The notes: generated by a model not told the origin, from the letters alone. A DNA stretch of 64,000 nt from Streptomyces aureus (GCF_000725495.1 NZ_KL647042.1:1-64000); one strand, 5' to 3'. Positions 37,045-46,248 are shown, counted from the first letter of the stretch. Numbers and translations are program-made.

Positions 37045-40037
37045 GACGGCTTCTCCGTGGACGGGCTGACGGTCTTGCGAAGTCCTCGCTCGACCCGGTC
37101 GGCGAGGCCCTGGGCCTCGTGGCCGAGGCCCGCCTGGGCCGCGGCCGTGGTCGAGTCCGGCTTCATGGCCTCGGCGGCCGGCAGCGGGGCGGCGACCGTA
37201 CGTCCGTCGGCGAACCCCGAGACCGCGTACACGACGACGGGGGCGTCGGTGAGCACGGACAGGGTCCAGGAGGCGCGCTGGGCCTTGCCGAAGCCCTCGG
37301 CGTCGGTGCCCTTGGCCGCGTAGGGCAGCGGCAGCAGGTCGGTGCGCCGCTCCAGGCCCTCCTTGCGGAAGCGGTTCTTCAGGGAGGTCATGCCGGCCGC
37401 GTCCGCCTTGGTGAACAGCAGGCCGACGGTGGTGACATGGCTGCGGGTCGCGTCCACGTAGGTGGCGCGCAGCAGGCGCAGACAGCCGACGGGGGCGAGG
37501 GCCTGGCGCAGCAGCGGGTCGAAGGCGTCCTTGCAGCCGGTGTCGGGCGCGACGGCGATCCGCGTCCAGGTGCGGTCGGATCCGCCGGGGCCCGCTCCGT
37601 CGCCGTTCACGGTAGGCGGGAACAGCTGGTCCACGGGGATGCTGTGCCAGAGCTGTCCGGCCGCCGTGAAGGCGCCGGGGGAACCGGGTCCGTCGGTGGG
37701 TTCACCGGCGAGCCAGCTGCCGGTCACGGCGCCGCCGATGAGCCCGAGACCGAGGACGACACAGGTCGCGGCGGTCACGGCACCCGGCCGGATCCGGCCG
37801 CGGAACGGACGCACCCGTGCGGTGTCGCCGCCGTACGGCTCCGGTTCCGCGAACGACACATAGGGGCGCCCGGCACCGGGGGCCGCCTGACCGGGCAGCG
37901 GAGGGTACGGCGGCGCGCCCACGGTGTCCGCCGCCGGCCGACCGTCCCGAGAGGGCTGAGCCTCCCACGCCGCCTCCGCGGCGGGCCGAGGCACGGAAGG
38001 AAGCGGGGCCCCGGCGGGGCGCGGGGGCTCGAAGGCACGCGGGGCCTCGGCGGGGCGCGGGGCCTCGAAGGAACGCGCGGCCTCCGCGGGACGCTGAGCA
38101 TCAGCGGGACGCGAGGGATCGAAAGCCCGCGGGGCCTCGGCGGGGCGCGGAGCTTCGACCGGGCGCGGAGCTTCGACCGGACGCGAGGGATCGAAGGCAC
38201 GCGGCGCTTCAGCGGGGTGCGGGGCCTCGAAGGAACGCGGCGCCTCGGCAGGACGCGAGGCTTCGACAGGATGCGGGGCCTGGAAGGAACGGGGAGCCTC
38301 GGCCGGACGCGCGGCCTCCGCGGGACGCTGGGCATCAGCGGGACGCGAGGGATCGAAAGCCCGCGGGGCCTCGGCGGTGCGCGGAGCCTCGACAGGGCGC
38401 GGAGCTTCGACCGGACGCGAGGGATCGAAGGCACGCGGCGCTTCAGCGGGGCGCGGGGCCTCGAAAGAACGCGGCGCCTCGGCCGGGCGCGGGGGCTCCG
38501 TCGGGCGTTGCGGTGCGGCGGGGTGCGACAGTCGGGCGGGGCGCGGCGCGGGACGCTGGGTCCCACCGGGCCGTGAGGGCCCTGCGGGGTGCGGTGCCTC
38601 GTCGGAGCGCGCCGAAGCGGCGGACGTCGGCGCCGGGGGCGTGTCCGGGAAGCGTGCGGAGGCCGCGGGGGGCGGCGGGGTCGGCGGCCCCGTCCGGCCC
38701 TCGGGACGCAGCGAGGGGTAGCGCCGGGCCTCGGGCGGCGCGGCGGTGGCGGCACCCTTTTCGTCGGCCTCCGGGGCGGAGCGCGGCGGGGCCGGACGCT
38801 CCGACGGAGCCGTGCCCGAGCCCTGCTGGGCGGTTTCCGGCGCGCGGCCCTGCCCGGCGGACGCCGCCGGGCGCGGTGCGCCGACCGCCGAGGTACCGGC
38901 CGGGGCGGACCGGGGCGCTTCGGATCCCGTGCCGGAGGAAGAGGCGGGCCCGGACCGGCGTGCGTCGGACCCCGTCCTGCCGTCCGCAGCGGACGGCGAC
39001 GTGTCGCCACCTCGGGCAGGGGCCGGTACGGACACACGAGCGCCCGCTTCCGGCACACCGCTCCGCGCGGGACGCGAGTCGCCCAAACCGGGTGCAGTGC
39101 TCTGCGTGGGACCCGAGCCGTCGGACCCGGCTGCACCGCTGCGCGCGGAGCGCGGAGCGTCAAACCCGGGCGCACCGCTCTGCGCGGAGCGCGGAGCGTC
39201 AAACCCGGGCGCACCGCTCTGCGCGGAGCGCGAAGCGTCAAACCCGGGCGCACCGCTCTGCGCGGAACGCGAGGCATCGGCCCCGGGTGCACCGCTCTGC
39301 GCGGAACGCGAGGCATCGGCCCCGGGTGCACCGCTCTGCGCGGAGCGCGAGGCGTCAGGGCCCTGCGTGTCACGTGCGGCGGTCCACGGTCGGCCGGATT
39401 CCGGCGCGGCGGGAGGAACGGCTCCCGCGCCACCGGCCGAGGCCGGCCGCGACGCGCGAGGCGTGGCCGGTCCCTGCGCACCGGTCGCGCCAGTCGCACC
39501 CGTCGGAGTGGACGCCGGAGCGGTCCCGGAGCCTCCGGACCTGCCGGACCCGGAGTCACCGGTCGCGGCGGCCCTCGGCCGGACGAGCGAGGTGGGCCGG
39601 CTCGACGTCGGCGGTGCGGCGGCGGGCTGGGCCGGGACCGACGGTGACGTGCCGCGCGGCGGGCTCACGGGGCGCGGCGGGACCGAGGGAGTCCGATAGG
39701 AGGACGCGGGCTGCTCCGCGTCGGAGGCCGAGGACAACGCTGTCCCGGGGCCGGAAGGGGACACGTCCCGGTCGGACCAGTCGGGTCCGGAGGCGGCCCC
39801 GGGGCTGCCGGGGGCCGGGGCGGTCGTAGCGCTGCCGGGGGCCGGAGAGGTGGTGGTGGAGTGGCCGGCGGCCGGGGAGGTCGGGGTGGGGGTCTCCGCG
39901 GACCAGTCCTCGCCGGCCGACAGGTCCGGACCGGGGGGCCTCGGCGGGGCGGGAGGGTGAGCCGGCGGGGTCGGGCCGGCCGCGGGAGGGGCGGAGGGGC
40001 GCCGGGGATTCGAGGCGCGCCGCGCTTCCGTACTCAT
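37041..40037 (-). CDS. Large Pro/Ala-rich repeat membrane protein, unknown function
   Basis: 998 residues, not recognised. From the N-terminus: a Pro/Ala/Ser-rich disordered region; about seven 13-residue repeats of the type DASRSAQSGAPGA (coded at about 39085-39360); more Ser/Pro-rich sequence; a long 7-residue-period region based on RPAEAPR, with a 78-residue unit duplicated at 234-bp offset; a tyrosine/proline stretch; one membrane segment (about 748-772: AVTAATCVVLGLGLIGGAVT); and a C-terminal folded extracytoplasmic domain of about 225 residues. The disordered part is predicted cytoplasmic. The stop overlaps the start of the mycosin-like protease. ATG 40037 is followed by STEARRAS; a longer reading from 40124 lacks a ribosome site. 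Confidence 0.8.
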   Translation of the reverse strand: MSTEARRASNPRRPSAPPAAGPTPPAHPPAPPRPPGPDLSAGEDWSAETPTPTSPAAGHSTTTSPAPGSATTAPAPGSPGAASGPDWSDRDVSPSGPGTALSSASDAEQPASSYRTPSVPPRPVSPPRGTSPSVPAQPAAAPPTSSRPTSLVRPRAAATGDSGSGRSGGSGTAPASTPTGATGATGAQGPATPRASRPASAGGAGAVPPAAPESGRPWTAARDTQGPDASRSAQSGAPGADASRSAQSGAPGADASRSAQSGAPGFDASRSAQSGAPGFDAPRSAQSGAPGFDAPRSARSGAAGSDGSGPTQSTAPGLGDSRPARSGVPEAGARVSVPAPARGGDTSPSAADGRTGSDARRSGPASSSGTGSEAPRSAPAGTSAVGAPRPAASAGQGRAPETAQQGSGTAPSERPAPPRSAPEADEKGAATAAPPEARRYPSLRPEGRTGPPTPPPPAASARFPDTPPAPTSAASARSDEAPHPAGPSRPGGTQRPAPRPARLSHPAAPQRPTEPPRPAEAPRSFEAPRPAEAPRAFDPSRPVEAPRPVEAPRTAEAPRAFDPSRPADAQRPAEAARPAEAPRSFQAPHPVEASRPAEAPRSFEAPHPAEAPRAFDPSRPVEAPRPVEAPRPAEAPRAFDPSRPADAQRPAEAARSFEAPRPAEAPRAFEPPRPAGAPLPSVPRPAAEAAWEAQPSRDGRPAADTVGAPPYPPLPGQAAPGAGRPYVSFAEPEPYGGDTARVRPFRGRIRPGAVTAATCVVLGLGLIGGAVTGSWLAGEPTDGPGSPGAFTAAGQLWHSIPVDQLFPPTVNGDGAGPGGSDRTWTRIAVAPDTGCKDAFDPLLRQALAPVGCLRLLRATYVDATRSHVTTVGLLFTKADAAGMTSLKNRFRKEGLERRTDLLPLPYAAKGTDAEGFGKAQRASWTLSVLTDAPVVVYAVSGFADGRTVAAPLPAAEAMKPDSTTAAAQAGLGHEAQGLADRVERGLRKTVSPSTEKPS
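38070..38494 (-). repeat. Duplicated 234-bp unit inside the repeat protein gene
   Basis: The stretch from about 38070 reappears from about 38304 (offset 234 bp, 78 codons) with scattered substitutions. The shared core codes for FDPSRP...EAPRP...RAFDPSRPADAQ-type sequence. In-frame, so copy number can change without breaking the gene. Confidence 0.75.
39085..39360 (-). repeat. 39-bp tandem repeats coding 13-residue units
   Basis: About seven head-to-tail 39-bp units coding for DASRSAQSGAPG-like peptides. Central copies are nearly identical, outer ones degenerate. There are no unique spacers, so it is a coding minisatellite and not a CRISPR. Confidence 0.85.
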
Positions 40038-40305
40038 GCACCCCCCGTTTCCTCGTACCGGGCCGATCGGACGCCCCGTGACCCGGCGTACGTTTCGTGC
40101 GCGCGAGAGGTCCCCCACGGGCACGCATACCCGCGCCGGTGGCCCGTCACCCGGGCAGGGCCCGTCGGAGCGAGGGCCGTTCCTCCCTGCGTCCGCGTCA
40201 CTCTACGGGTTGAGGAGCGCCGGGCGGGAACCAGTGCGAAGCCCCGGGGCATCTGCCCGGAACGTCCCCCTACCCTGCGGTAATCGAGTCTGGCAGTCTT
40301 CGCAC
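40038..40305. other. Divergent intergenic region, 268 bp
   Basis: Separates the repeat-protein gene from the aldolase gene and must hold both promoters. An AT-richer patch just before 40306 (GGTAATCGAG at about 40279-40288) is a promoter candidate for the plus-strand gene. No gene seen. Confidence 0.4.
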
Positions 40306-41508
40306 ATGACTGCCCGTGCCGCCGACAGGGCCCGCTACGACCGGGCCACCGCTCACCTCGACGCCCCCGTCGCCATCGTGGACCTGGAGGCCTTCGACGC
40401 GAACGCGGACGACCTCGTCCGCCGGGCCGGCGGGAAGCCGATCCGCGTCGCCAGCAAGTCCGTCCGCTGCCGCACCCTGCTGGAACGCGTCCTGGAGCGG
40501 GACGGCTTCGCCGGGATCATGTCGTTCACCCTCGCCGAGTCGATGTGGCTGGCCCGGTCCGGTTTCGAGGACGTCCTGCTCGCCTATCCGTCGGCCGACC
40601 GCAAGGGCTACGCCGAGCTGACCTCCGACCCCAAGCTCGCCGCCGCGGTGACCGTCATGATCGACGACCCGGCGCAGCTGCGTTTCATCGACGAGGCGCG
40701 CGAGGGCGGCAAGGAGGTCGTCCGGGTGTGTCTGGAGCTCGACACCTCGCTCAAGCTGTTCGGCGGCCGGGTCCGGGTCGGAGCGCTGCGCTCGCCGCTG
40801 CACTCCCCCGCCCAGGTCGCGGACCTGGCCCGTGCGGTCAAGCGCGCGCCGGGGTTCAAGCTGGTGGGGATCATGGCGTACGAGGGTCACATCGCGGGCG
40901 TCGGGGACGCGGTCTCGGGGCGTCCGCTGCGTTCACGCGCGGTCCGGCTGATGCAGGCGACCGCCCGCAAGGAGCTCGCCCAGCGCCGTGCCGAGGTCGT
41001 CCGGGCGGTGCGGGCCGTGGAGCCGGACCTCGAGTTCGTCAACGGCGGCGGCACCGGCAGTGTGCAGCACACGGCGGCCGAGGACGCGGTCACCGAGATC
41101 GCGGCCGGGTCGGGCCTCTACGTACCGAGGCTCTTCGACAACTACACGTCCTTCAGCGGGCGCCCCGCGGCGCTGTTCGCCCAGCCCGTGGTGCGCCGGC
41201 CGGGCGTGGGCGTGGTGACCGTGCTGGGCGGCGGATACCCCGCGTCCGGGGCCGCGGGCGCGGACCGGCTGCCCGTCCCGTATCTGCCGGAGGGTCTCTC
41301 GTACGACCCCCAGGAGGGTCCCGGCGAGGTGCAGACCCCGCTGCTCGGCTCCCCCGCGGACGATCTGCTGATCGGCGACAAGGTGTGGTTCCGGCACGCG
41401 AAGGCCGGTGAGCTGTGCGAGCGGTTCGACACGCTGCACCTGGTGGAGGGCGACACGGTCACGGCCTCCGTGCCGACGTACCGCGGAGAGGGCCACACCT
41501 TCCTCTGA
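40306..41508 (+). CDS. PLP fold-type III amino acid aldolase/deaminase (D-threonine aldolase-like)
   Basis: 400 residues, alanine-racemase-like N-terminal barrel. The PLP lysine is in IRVASKSVRCRTLLERVL (about residue 51). VRVCLELDTSLKL, GIMAYEGHIAGVGD, FVNGGGTGSVQHTA and the C-terminal metal-site domain (D-serine dehydratase-like: HAKAGELCERFD, YRGEGHTFL) follow. The family includes D-threonine aldolases and D-serine dehydratases; the exact substrate is unknown. The ATG at 40306 has no clear Shine-Dalgarno, so a leaderless message is possible. Confidence 0.87.
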   Translation: MTARAADRARYDRATAHLDAPVAIVDLEAFDANADDLVRRAGGKPIRVASKSVRCRTLLERVLERDGFAGIMSFTLAESMWLARSGFEDVLLAYPSADRKGYAELTSDPKLAAAVTVMIDDPAQLRFIDEAREGGKEVVRVCLELDTSLKLFGGRVRVGALRSPLHSPAQVADLARAVKRAPGFKLVGIMAYEGHIAGVGDAVSGRPLRSRAVRLMQATARKELAQRRAEVVRAVRAVEPDLEFVNGGGTGSVQHTAAEDAVTEIAAGSGLYVPRLFDNYTSFSGRPAALFAQPVVRRPGVGVVTVLGGGYPASGAAGADRLPVPYLPEGLSYDPQEGPGEVQTPLLGSPADDLLIGDKVWFRHAKAGELCERFDTLHLVEGDTVTASVPTYRGEGHTFL

Positions 41509-41543
41509 CCCTTCGGGGCGGGAGACCTGGCAGAGGGAAGACG

Positions 41544-41570
41544 GACGGCGGCCCGGCCCGGGCCGCCGTC
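41544..41570. terminator. Bidirectional terminator
   Basis: 12-bp perfect stem (41544-41555 with 41559-41570), 3-base loop, between the convergent aldolase and DUF2510 genes. Confidence 0.75.
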
Positions 41571-41573
41571 GGT

Positions 41574-42506
41574 TCACTGCGAGGGGCCGATGCTGCTGCC
41601 CACACCGCCGCCGGCGTCCTTCGCGCCCACGGAGCGGATGCCCGCGGTGATCCGGTCCATGTCGGACAGGGGCGGGGCGTCGGCGCCGGAGTCTATGGCG
41701 ATCCGGACGATGACCAGGGACTGCGAGCCGACGCTGGACTGGAAGGCCAGCGACTCGACGTAACCCCCGGGTCCCACACCGGTCTTGACCTTCCAGCGCA
41801 CGTAATACCCGGCGCGTCCGGCGACGGCGACCGAGCCGGACTTCACCACGCTGTGCGAGGTGATGCCGTGGAAGGGGCGGCTGCCGACGAGGTCGTGGCC
41901 GTACGCGCTGTCGGCGGCGTCCTCGATGTCCCCCTCGGCGAGGGCCTTCGGGGAGGTCTCGTCGGTGGCCGTGGCGGTGCGCGAGTCGACCCGGCCGTGC
42001 CGGCAGAGACCGGGGTCGCCCGGGCAGTCGTAGGTGCGCGGGGTCGACAGGACCATGTCGTGGTCGGCGGCGTACTGCGGCTTCGCCCAGCCGTCCAGGA
42101 CCGGAAAGGTGATGCCGTTCAGTTCGTCCACGACGACGGACTTGTCGCCGGCCGACGGCGAGGGCCCGGACGGGGACGGCGAGGGGCCGTCGTCCGGGGT
42201 GGAGGACGCGGCGGCGGGCGTGGTCCGCGCGGTGGCCTTGTCGTCGCCGTCGCCGCCGCCGTCGTCGTGGCGCAGCAGCACGCCGCCGGTGACGATCGCG
42301 GCCACGAGGACGACGGCGGCCGTCACGAGGGCGACGGTCCTGGCCCGGCCGGAGCCGGAGGAGTCGGCGGGCGGGGCCGGTACGAGGGGCTGCTGGGGGA
42401 CTTCGGGCTGACGCCGGTGGTCGGTCCACGCGGTCCCGTCCCACCAGCGCTCGACGAGCGGGTACGACGGGTCGCGGTACCAGCCGGGTGGGGGCGTCAT
42501 GCTCAT
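41574..42506 (-). CDS. DUF2510 domain membrane protein
   Basis: 310 residues. The N-terminal DUF2510 motif (PPGWYRDPSYPLVERWWDGT followed by AWT) is a short Trp-rich cytoplasmic module; one membrane segment (about 55-77: TVALVTAAVVLVAAIVTGGV); an Asp/Gly/Ser/Pro linker; and an extracytoplasmic domain (about 120-300) with Cys pair CPGDPGLC. Common in actinobacteria, function unknown. The last residues are Gly/Ser-rich. It is a single gene between a terminator and the SDR operon end. Confidence 0.85.
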   Translation of the reverse strand: MSMTPPPGWYRDPSYPLVERWWDGTAWTDHRRQPEVPQQPLVPAPPADSSGSGRARTVALVTAAVVLVAAIVTGGVLLRHDDGGGDGDDKATARTTPAAASSTPDDGPSPSPSGPSPSAGDKSVVVDELNGITFPVLDGWAKPQYAADHDMVLSTPRTYDCPGDPGLCRHGRVDSRTATATDETSPKALAEGDIEDAADSAYGHDLVGSRPFHGITSHSVVKSGSVAVAGRAGYYVRWKVKTGVGPGGYVESLAFQSSVGSQSLVIVRIAIDSGADAPPLSDMDRITAGIRSVGAKDAGGGVGSSIGPSQ

Positions 42507-42621
42507 CCCGGCACTCTAGTGCCGCTGCCGTCAGCGGGACGGGCCGGGACGAGCCGTCCACCGGCGGGCGGGGCAGGGCGTCGGGCCCTCCCGCGACCCG
42601 CCGGCCGTGTGCGTCGCCTGG

Positions 42622-43413
42622 CTACAGCGGGGTGACGTAGGCGCCCGAAATGCCCCCGTCCACCAGGAAGTCGGTGGCGTTCACGAAGGAGGAGTCGTCG
42701 CTGGCGAGGAAGGCGACGGCCGCCGCGATCTCCTCGGCCTCGGCGAACCGTCCCACCGGGATGTGCACGAGCCGGCGCGCTGCCCGCTCGGGGTCCTTGG
42801 CGAACAGCTCTTGGAGCAGCGGGGTGTTGACCGGGCCCGGGCAGAGCGCGTTGACCCGGATGCCCTCGCGGGCGAACTGGACGCCGAGTTCGCGGGACAT
42901 GGCCAATACACCGCCCTTGGAGGCCGTGTAGGAGATCTGCGAGGTCGCCGCGCCCATCCGGGCCACGAACGAGGCGGTGTTGATGACGGAGCCCCGGCCC
43001 TGGCGGCGCATGTAGGGGATGGCGGCCTTGCAGCACAGGTAGACAGAGGTGAGGTTGACCTCCTGGACCCGCTTCCATGCCTCCAGGCCGGTCTCCAGGA
43101 TGGAGTCGTCGTCGGGGGGCGAGATGCCGGCGTTGTTGAAGGCGATGTCGACCGAGCCGTAGGTGTCGTACGCCGTCCTGAACAGGTTCTCGACCTGGTC
43201 GGGGTCGGTCACGTCGACCTTGACGAAGGTCCCGCCGACCTCGGCGGCCACGGCCTTCCCCTGCTGCTCGTCGATGTCGCCGCAGACGACGCTCGCTCCC
43301 TCGGAGGCGAGCCGGCGCGCGGTGGCGAGGCCGATGCCGCTGGCGGCGCCGGTGATGACGGCGGTGCGGCCCACCAGGCGGCGGCAGATGGTCTCGGGGG
43401 TGTCTGAAGTCAC
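42622..43413 (-). CDS. SDR family oxidoreductase (3-oxoacyl reductase-like)
   Basis: 263 residues, classical short-chain dehydrogenase. The cofactor motif is TAVITGAASGIG; NNAG (FNNAGISPP) and the catalytic Ser and YxxxK (SYTASKGG) are intact; ends DGGISGAYVTPL. An Asp after beta-2 (GDIDE) points to NAD(H). GTG start overlaps the aldehyde dehydrogenase stop (GTGA). Third gene of the glnA4-ALDH-SDR operon. In a gamma-glutamyl-ethanolamide route it would oxidise the alcohol end to an aldehyde for the adjacent dehydrogenase; that step is inference from context and published proposals for S. coelicolor as I recall them. Confidence 0.9.
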   Translation of the reverse strand: MTSDTPETICRRLVGRTAVITGAASGIGLATARRLASEGASVVCGDIDEQQGKAVAAEVGGTFVKVDVTDPDQVENLFRTAYDTYGSVDIAFNNAGISPPDDDSILETGLEAWKRVQEVNLTSVYLCCKAAIPYMRRQGRGSVINTASFVARMGAATSQISYTASKGGVLAMSRELGVQFAREGIRVNALCPGPVNTPLLQELFAKDPERAARRLVHIPVGRFAEAEEIAAAVAFLASDDSSFVNATDFLVDGGISGAYVTPL

Positions 43414-44789
43414 TGTGCGGGACCCTCCGTGCTGATGAAGACGTTCTTGGTCTCGGTGAAGGCGGTGAGGGCGTCCGGGCCGAGCTCGCGGCCGATCCCC
43501 GACTGCTTGAAGCCGCCGAAGGGGGTCCAGTAGCGGACGCTTGAGTGGGAGTTGACGGACAGGTTGCCGGCGCGGACGGCCCCGGAGACGCGCAGGGCGC
43601 GGCCGACGTCGCGGGTCCAGATGGAGCCGGACAGACCGTAGTCGGTGGCGTTGGCGAGCCGGACGGCGTCGGCCTCGTCCTCGAAGGGCAGGACGACGGC
43701 GACGGGGCCGAAGACCTCCTCGACGGCCACGCGCGCGCCGGGGTCGACGCCGGTGAGGACGGTGGGCGCGAACCAGAAGCCGGGGCCTTCGGGGGCCTTG
43801 CCCCGGATGCCGGGCGCGTCGGCGTCGACGTAGGACCGGACGCGTTCCCGCTGGGCCGCGGAGATCAACGGGCCCATCTGGGTCCGTTCGTCGGCGGGGT
43901 CGCCGACGACCACGGACGCGACGGCGGGGGCGAGGAGTTCGAGGAAGCGGTCGTGGACGGAGCGCTGGACCAGGATGCGGGTGCGGGCGCAGCAGTCCTG
44001 GCCGGAGTTGTCGAGGAAGGACATCGGGGCAGCCGCCGCGGCGGCCTCGACGTCGGCGTCGGCGAAGACGATGTTGGGGCTCTTGCCGCCGAGTTCGAGG
44101 GTGACGCGCTTGAGGAGGGCGGAGCCCGTCGCCAGCACGCTCTTGCCGACCGCGGTCGACCCGGTGAAGACGATCTTCGCGACGCTCGGGTGCCGGACGA
44201 GTGCGTCGCCCGCGACCGGTCCCGCGCCGGGGAGCACCTGGAAGAGGTGCTCGGGCAGGCCCGCCTCCAGGGCGAGTTCGGCCAGCCGCAGTGCGGTGAG
44301 CGGAGTGGTCTCGGCGGGCTTGAGGATCACGGCGTTGCCCGCGGCGAGGGCGGGCGCGGTGCCCCAGGCGGCGATGGGCATGGGGAAGTTCCAGGGCGCG
44401 ATGACACCGACGACGCCGAGCGGTTCGAGGAGGGTGACGTCGAGGCCGCCGGGAACCGGGATCTGACGGCCCAGCAGCCGTTCCACTCCCCCGGACGCGT
44501 AGTCGAGCAGATCGCGGACGTTGCCCGCCTCCCAGCGGGCGTTGCCGAGGGTGTGGCCGGCCTCGCGGACCTCCAGGCGGGCCAGTTCCTCGAGGTGGGC
44601 GTCGACCTCGGCGGCGAAGCGGCGCAGCAGCCGGGCCCGGTCGGCGGGTGCGAGGGCGGCCCAGCGGGTCTGCGCCCGCCCGGCCCGGACGACGGCCTCG
44701 TCCACGTCCCGGGCGGTGGCGGCGGGAACGGTGGCGACGACCTCCTCGGTGGCGGGGTTGAGGACCCGGAGCTCGGACTCGTTCGACAC
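43410..44789 (-). CDS. Aldehyde dehydrogenase family protein
   Basis: 459 residues. NAD-binding and catalytic motifs: PWNFPMPIAAWGTAPALAAG, FTGSTAVGKSV, the general-base Glu in LELGGKSPNIVF, and the catalytic Cys in NSGQDCCARTRI (two adjacent Cys), then EEVFGPV and PFGGFKQSGIGRE. GTG at 44789 with AAAGG upstream, 11 bp after the ligase stop. Second gene of the operon. The likely substrate is a gamma-glutamyl-linked aldehyde made by the SDR. It also resembles PuuC-type and betaine aldehyde dehydrogenases, so specificity is not certain. Confidence 0.92.
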   Translation of the reverse strand: MSNESELRVLNPATEEVVATVPAATARDVDEAVVRAGRAQTRWAALAPADRARLLRRFAAEVDAHLEELARLEVREAGHTLGNARWEAGNVRDLLDYASGGVERLLGRQIPVPGGLDVTLLEPLGVVGVIAPWNFPMPIAAWGTAPALAAGNAVILKPAETTPLTALRLAELALEAGLPEHLFQVLPGAGPVAGDALVRHPSVAKIVFTGSTAVGKSVLATGSALLKRVTLELGGKSPNIVFADADVEAAAAAAPMSFLDNSGQDCCARTRILVQRSVHDRFLELLAPAVASVVVGDPADERTQMGPLISAAQRERVRSYVDADAPGIRGKAPEGPGFWFAPTVLTGVDPGARVAVEEVFGPVAVVLPFEDEADAVRLANATDYGLSGSIWTRDVGRALRVSGAVRAGNLSVNSHSSVRYWTPFGGFKQSGIGRELGPDALTAFTETKNVFISTEGPAQ

Positions 44790-44800
44790 GGAACGACCTT

Positions 44801-46171
44801 TCACATGCGTTCGAAGGAGCGGCGCAGCTCCCAGTCGGTCACCGCGGCGTCGAAGGCCTCCAGTTCGACGCGCGCCATGTTGCGGTAGTGCTCGACGACC
44901 TCGTCGCCGAAGGCGGCCCGGGCGATCGGGCTGTTCTCCCAGAGCTCGGCGGCCTCGCGCAGGGTGGTGGGGACGTGCTCGTACGCGGCGCTGTAGGCGT
45001 TGCCCGCGCAGGCTTCGGGCAGTTCCAGCTTCCGCTCGATGCCGTACAGGCCGGCCGCCACGAGTCCGGCGACGGCCAGGTGCGGGTTGACGTCGCCGCC
45101 GGGCAGCCGGTTCTCGAAGCGCGTGGAGCGGCCGTGGCCGACGACCCGGAGCGCGCAGGTGCGGTTGTCGTGGCCCCAGGCGACCGCGGTCGGGGCGAAG
45201 GAGCCGGGCTGGAACCGCTTGTAGGAGTTGATGTTGGGCGCGTACAGGAGGGAGAAGTCGCGCAGGGCGGCCAGTTGTCCGGCGAGGAAGTGCCGCATCA
45301 CCTCCGACATGCCGCCCGGGTCCTCGGCGGAGCCGGCCATCACGTTGGTGCCGTCGGCGTCGGCGAGGGAGAGGTGGATGTGGCAGGAGTTGCCCTCGCG
45401 CTCGTTGTACTTGGCCATGAAGGTGAGCGAGACGCCCTCCTGGGAGGCGATCTCCTTGGCGCCGGTCTTGTAGATCGCGTGCTGGTCGCAGGTGACGAGG
45501 GCCTCGTCGTAGCGGAAGGCGATCTCGTGCTGGCCGGGGTTGCACTCGCCCTTGGCCGACTCGACGGTCAGGCCCGCCGCCTGCATCTCGTTGCGGATGC
45601 GGCGCAGCAGGGGCTCGACGCGTCCGGTCCCCAGGACCGAGTAGTCGATGTTGTACTGGTTGGCCGGCGTCAGCCCGCGGTAGCCGCTGTCCCAGGCCTG
45701 TTCGTAGGTGTCCTTGAAGACGATGAACTCCAGCTCGGTGCCGACCTGGGCGGTGTAGCCGAGCGCGGCGAGGCGCTCCAGCTGGCGGCGCAGGATCTGG
45801 CGGGGCGCGGCCACCACGGGGGAGCCGTCGTTCCAGGCGAGGTCGGCGATGAGCAGGGCGGTGCCCGCGTTCCACGGGACGCGGCGCAGGGTGGCGAGGT
45901 CGGGGTGCAGGGCGAAGTCGCCGTAGCCGCGGTCCCAGGAGGACATGGCGTATCCGTCGACGGTGTTCATGTCGGTGTCGACGGCGAGGAGGTAGTTGCA
46001 GCCCTCCGTGCCGTGCTCCAGTACCTCGTCGAGGAAGAAGGTCGCGGCGAACCGCTTCCCCTGGAGCCGCCCCTGCATGTCGGGGAAGGCCAGGACGACC
46101 GTGTCGATGTCACCTGCCTCGACGAGGACGCTCAGTTCTTCGACGGTCAGCGGGGGTGTGCGGTCTGCCAC
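44801..46171 (-). CDS. glnA4: Glutamine synthetase-like gamma-glutamyl-amine ligase (GlnA4-like)
   Basis: 456 residues, glutamine synthetase fold with the beta-grasp N-domain (VVLAFPDMQGRLQGKRF) and catalytic domain motifs VGTELEFIVF, AKGECNPGQHEIAFRYDEAL, NREGNSCHIHLSL, and NRTCALRVVGHGRSTRFENR. It is a GlnA4/PuuA-type homologue and not a housekeeping GlnA: it lacks the adenylylated-Tyr environment and sits with amine-catabolic genes. In S. coelicolor the syntenic GlnA4 was reported, as I recall, to make gamma-glutamylethanolamide. GTG start with GGAGG 8 bases upstream. First gene of glnA4-ALDH-SDR, divergent from a FadR-type regulator. Confidence 0.9.
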   Translation of the reverse strand: MADRTPPLTVEELSVLVEAGDIDTVVLAFPDMQGRLQGKRFAATFFLDEVLEHGTEGCNYLLAVDTDMNTVDGYAMSSWDRGYGDFALHPDLATLRRVPWNAGTALLIADLAWNDGSPVVAAPRQILRRQLERLAALGYTAQVGTELEFIVFKDTYEQAWDSGYRGLTPANQYNIDYSVLGTGRVEPLLRRIRNEMQAAGLTVESAKGECNPGQHEIAFRYDEALVTCDQHAIYKTGAKEIASQEGVSLTFMAKYNEREGNSCHIHLSLADADGTNVMAGSAEDPGGMSEVMRHFLAGQLAALRDFSLLYAPNINSYKRFQPGSFAPTAVAWGHDNRTCALRVVGHGRSTRFENRLPGGDVNPHLAVAGLVAAGLYGIERKLELPEACAGNAYSAAYEHVPTTLREAAELWENSPIARAAFGDEVVEHYRNMARVELEAFDAAVTDWELRRSFERM

Positions 46172-46248
46172 CGGAAAAGCCTCCTTGGGTCAGCCGAGGG
46201 CCATAAGGTATTGCGGAGAACCATTGCTTGGGAAGGGGGCGCGACCTG
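46172..46248. promoter_or_regulatory. Divergent regulatory region of the amine-use locus
   Basis: 77 bp between the glnA4-like and FadR-type genes. The sequence is AT-richer than the surroundings and has a direct repeat ATTGC (46210-46214 and 46223-46227) and GGTATTGCGGAGAACC. It should contain both promoters and the operator of the adjacent GntR protein; binding not shown. Confidence 0.5.

Noticed and set aside
39085..39360. 39-bp direct repeats considered as CRISPR
   Set aside because: Units abut without spacers, keep the reading frame and encode a peptide repeat.
37775..39829. Two long open frames overlapping the Pro/Ala repeat gene (one on the opposite strand, one in another frame)
   Set aside because: They arise from GC-rich repeats; composition is Arg/Pro-biased, with no ribosome site, and the minus-strand gene with a TM and folded end is the credible reading.
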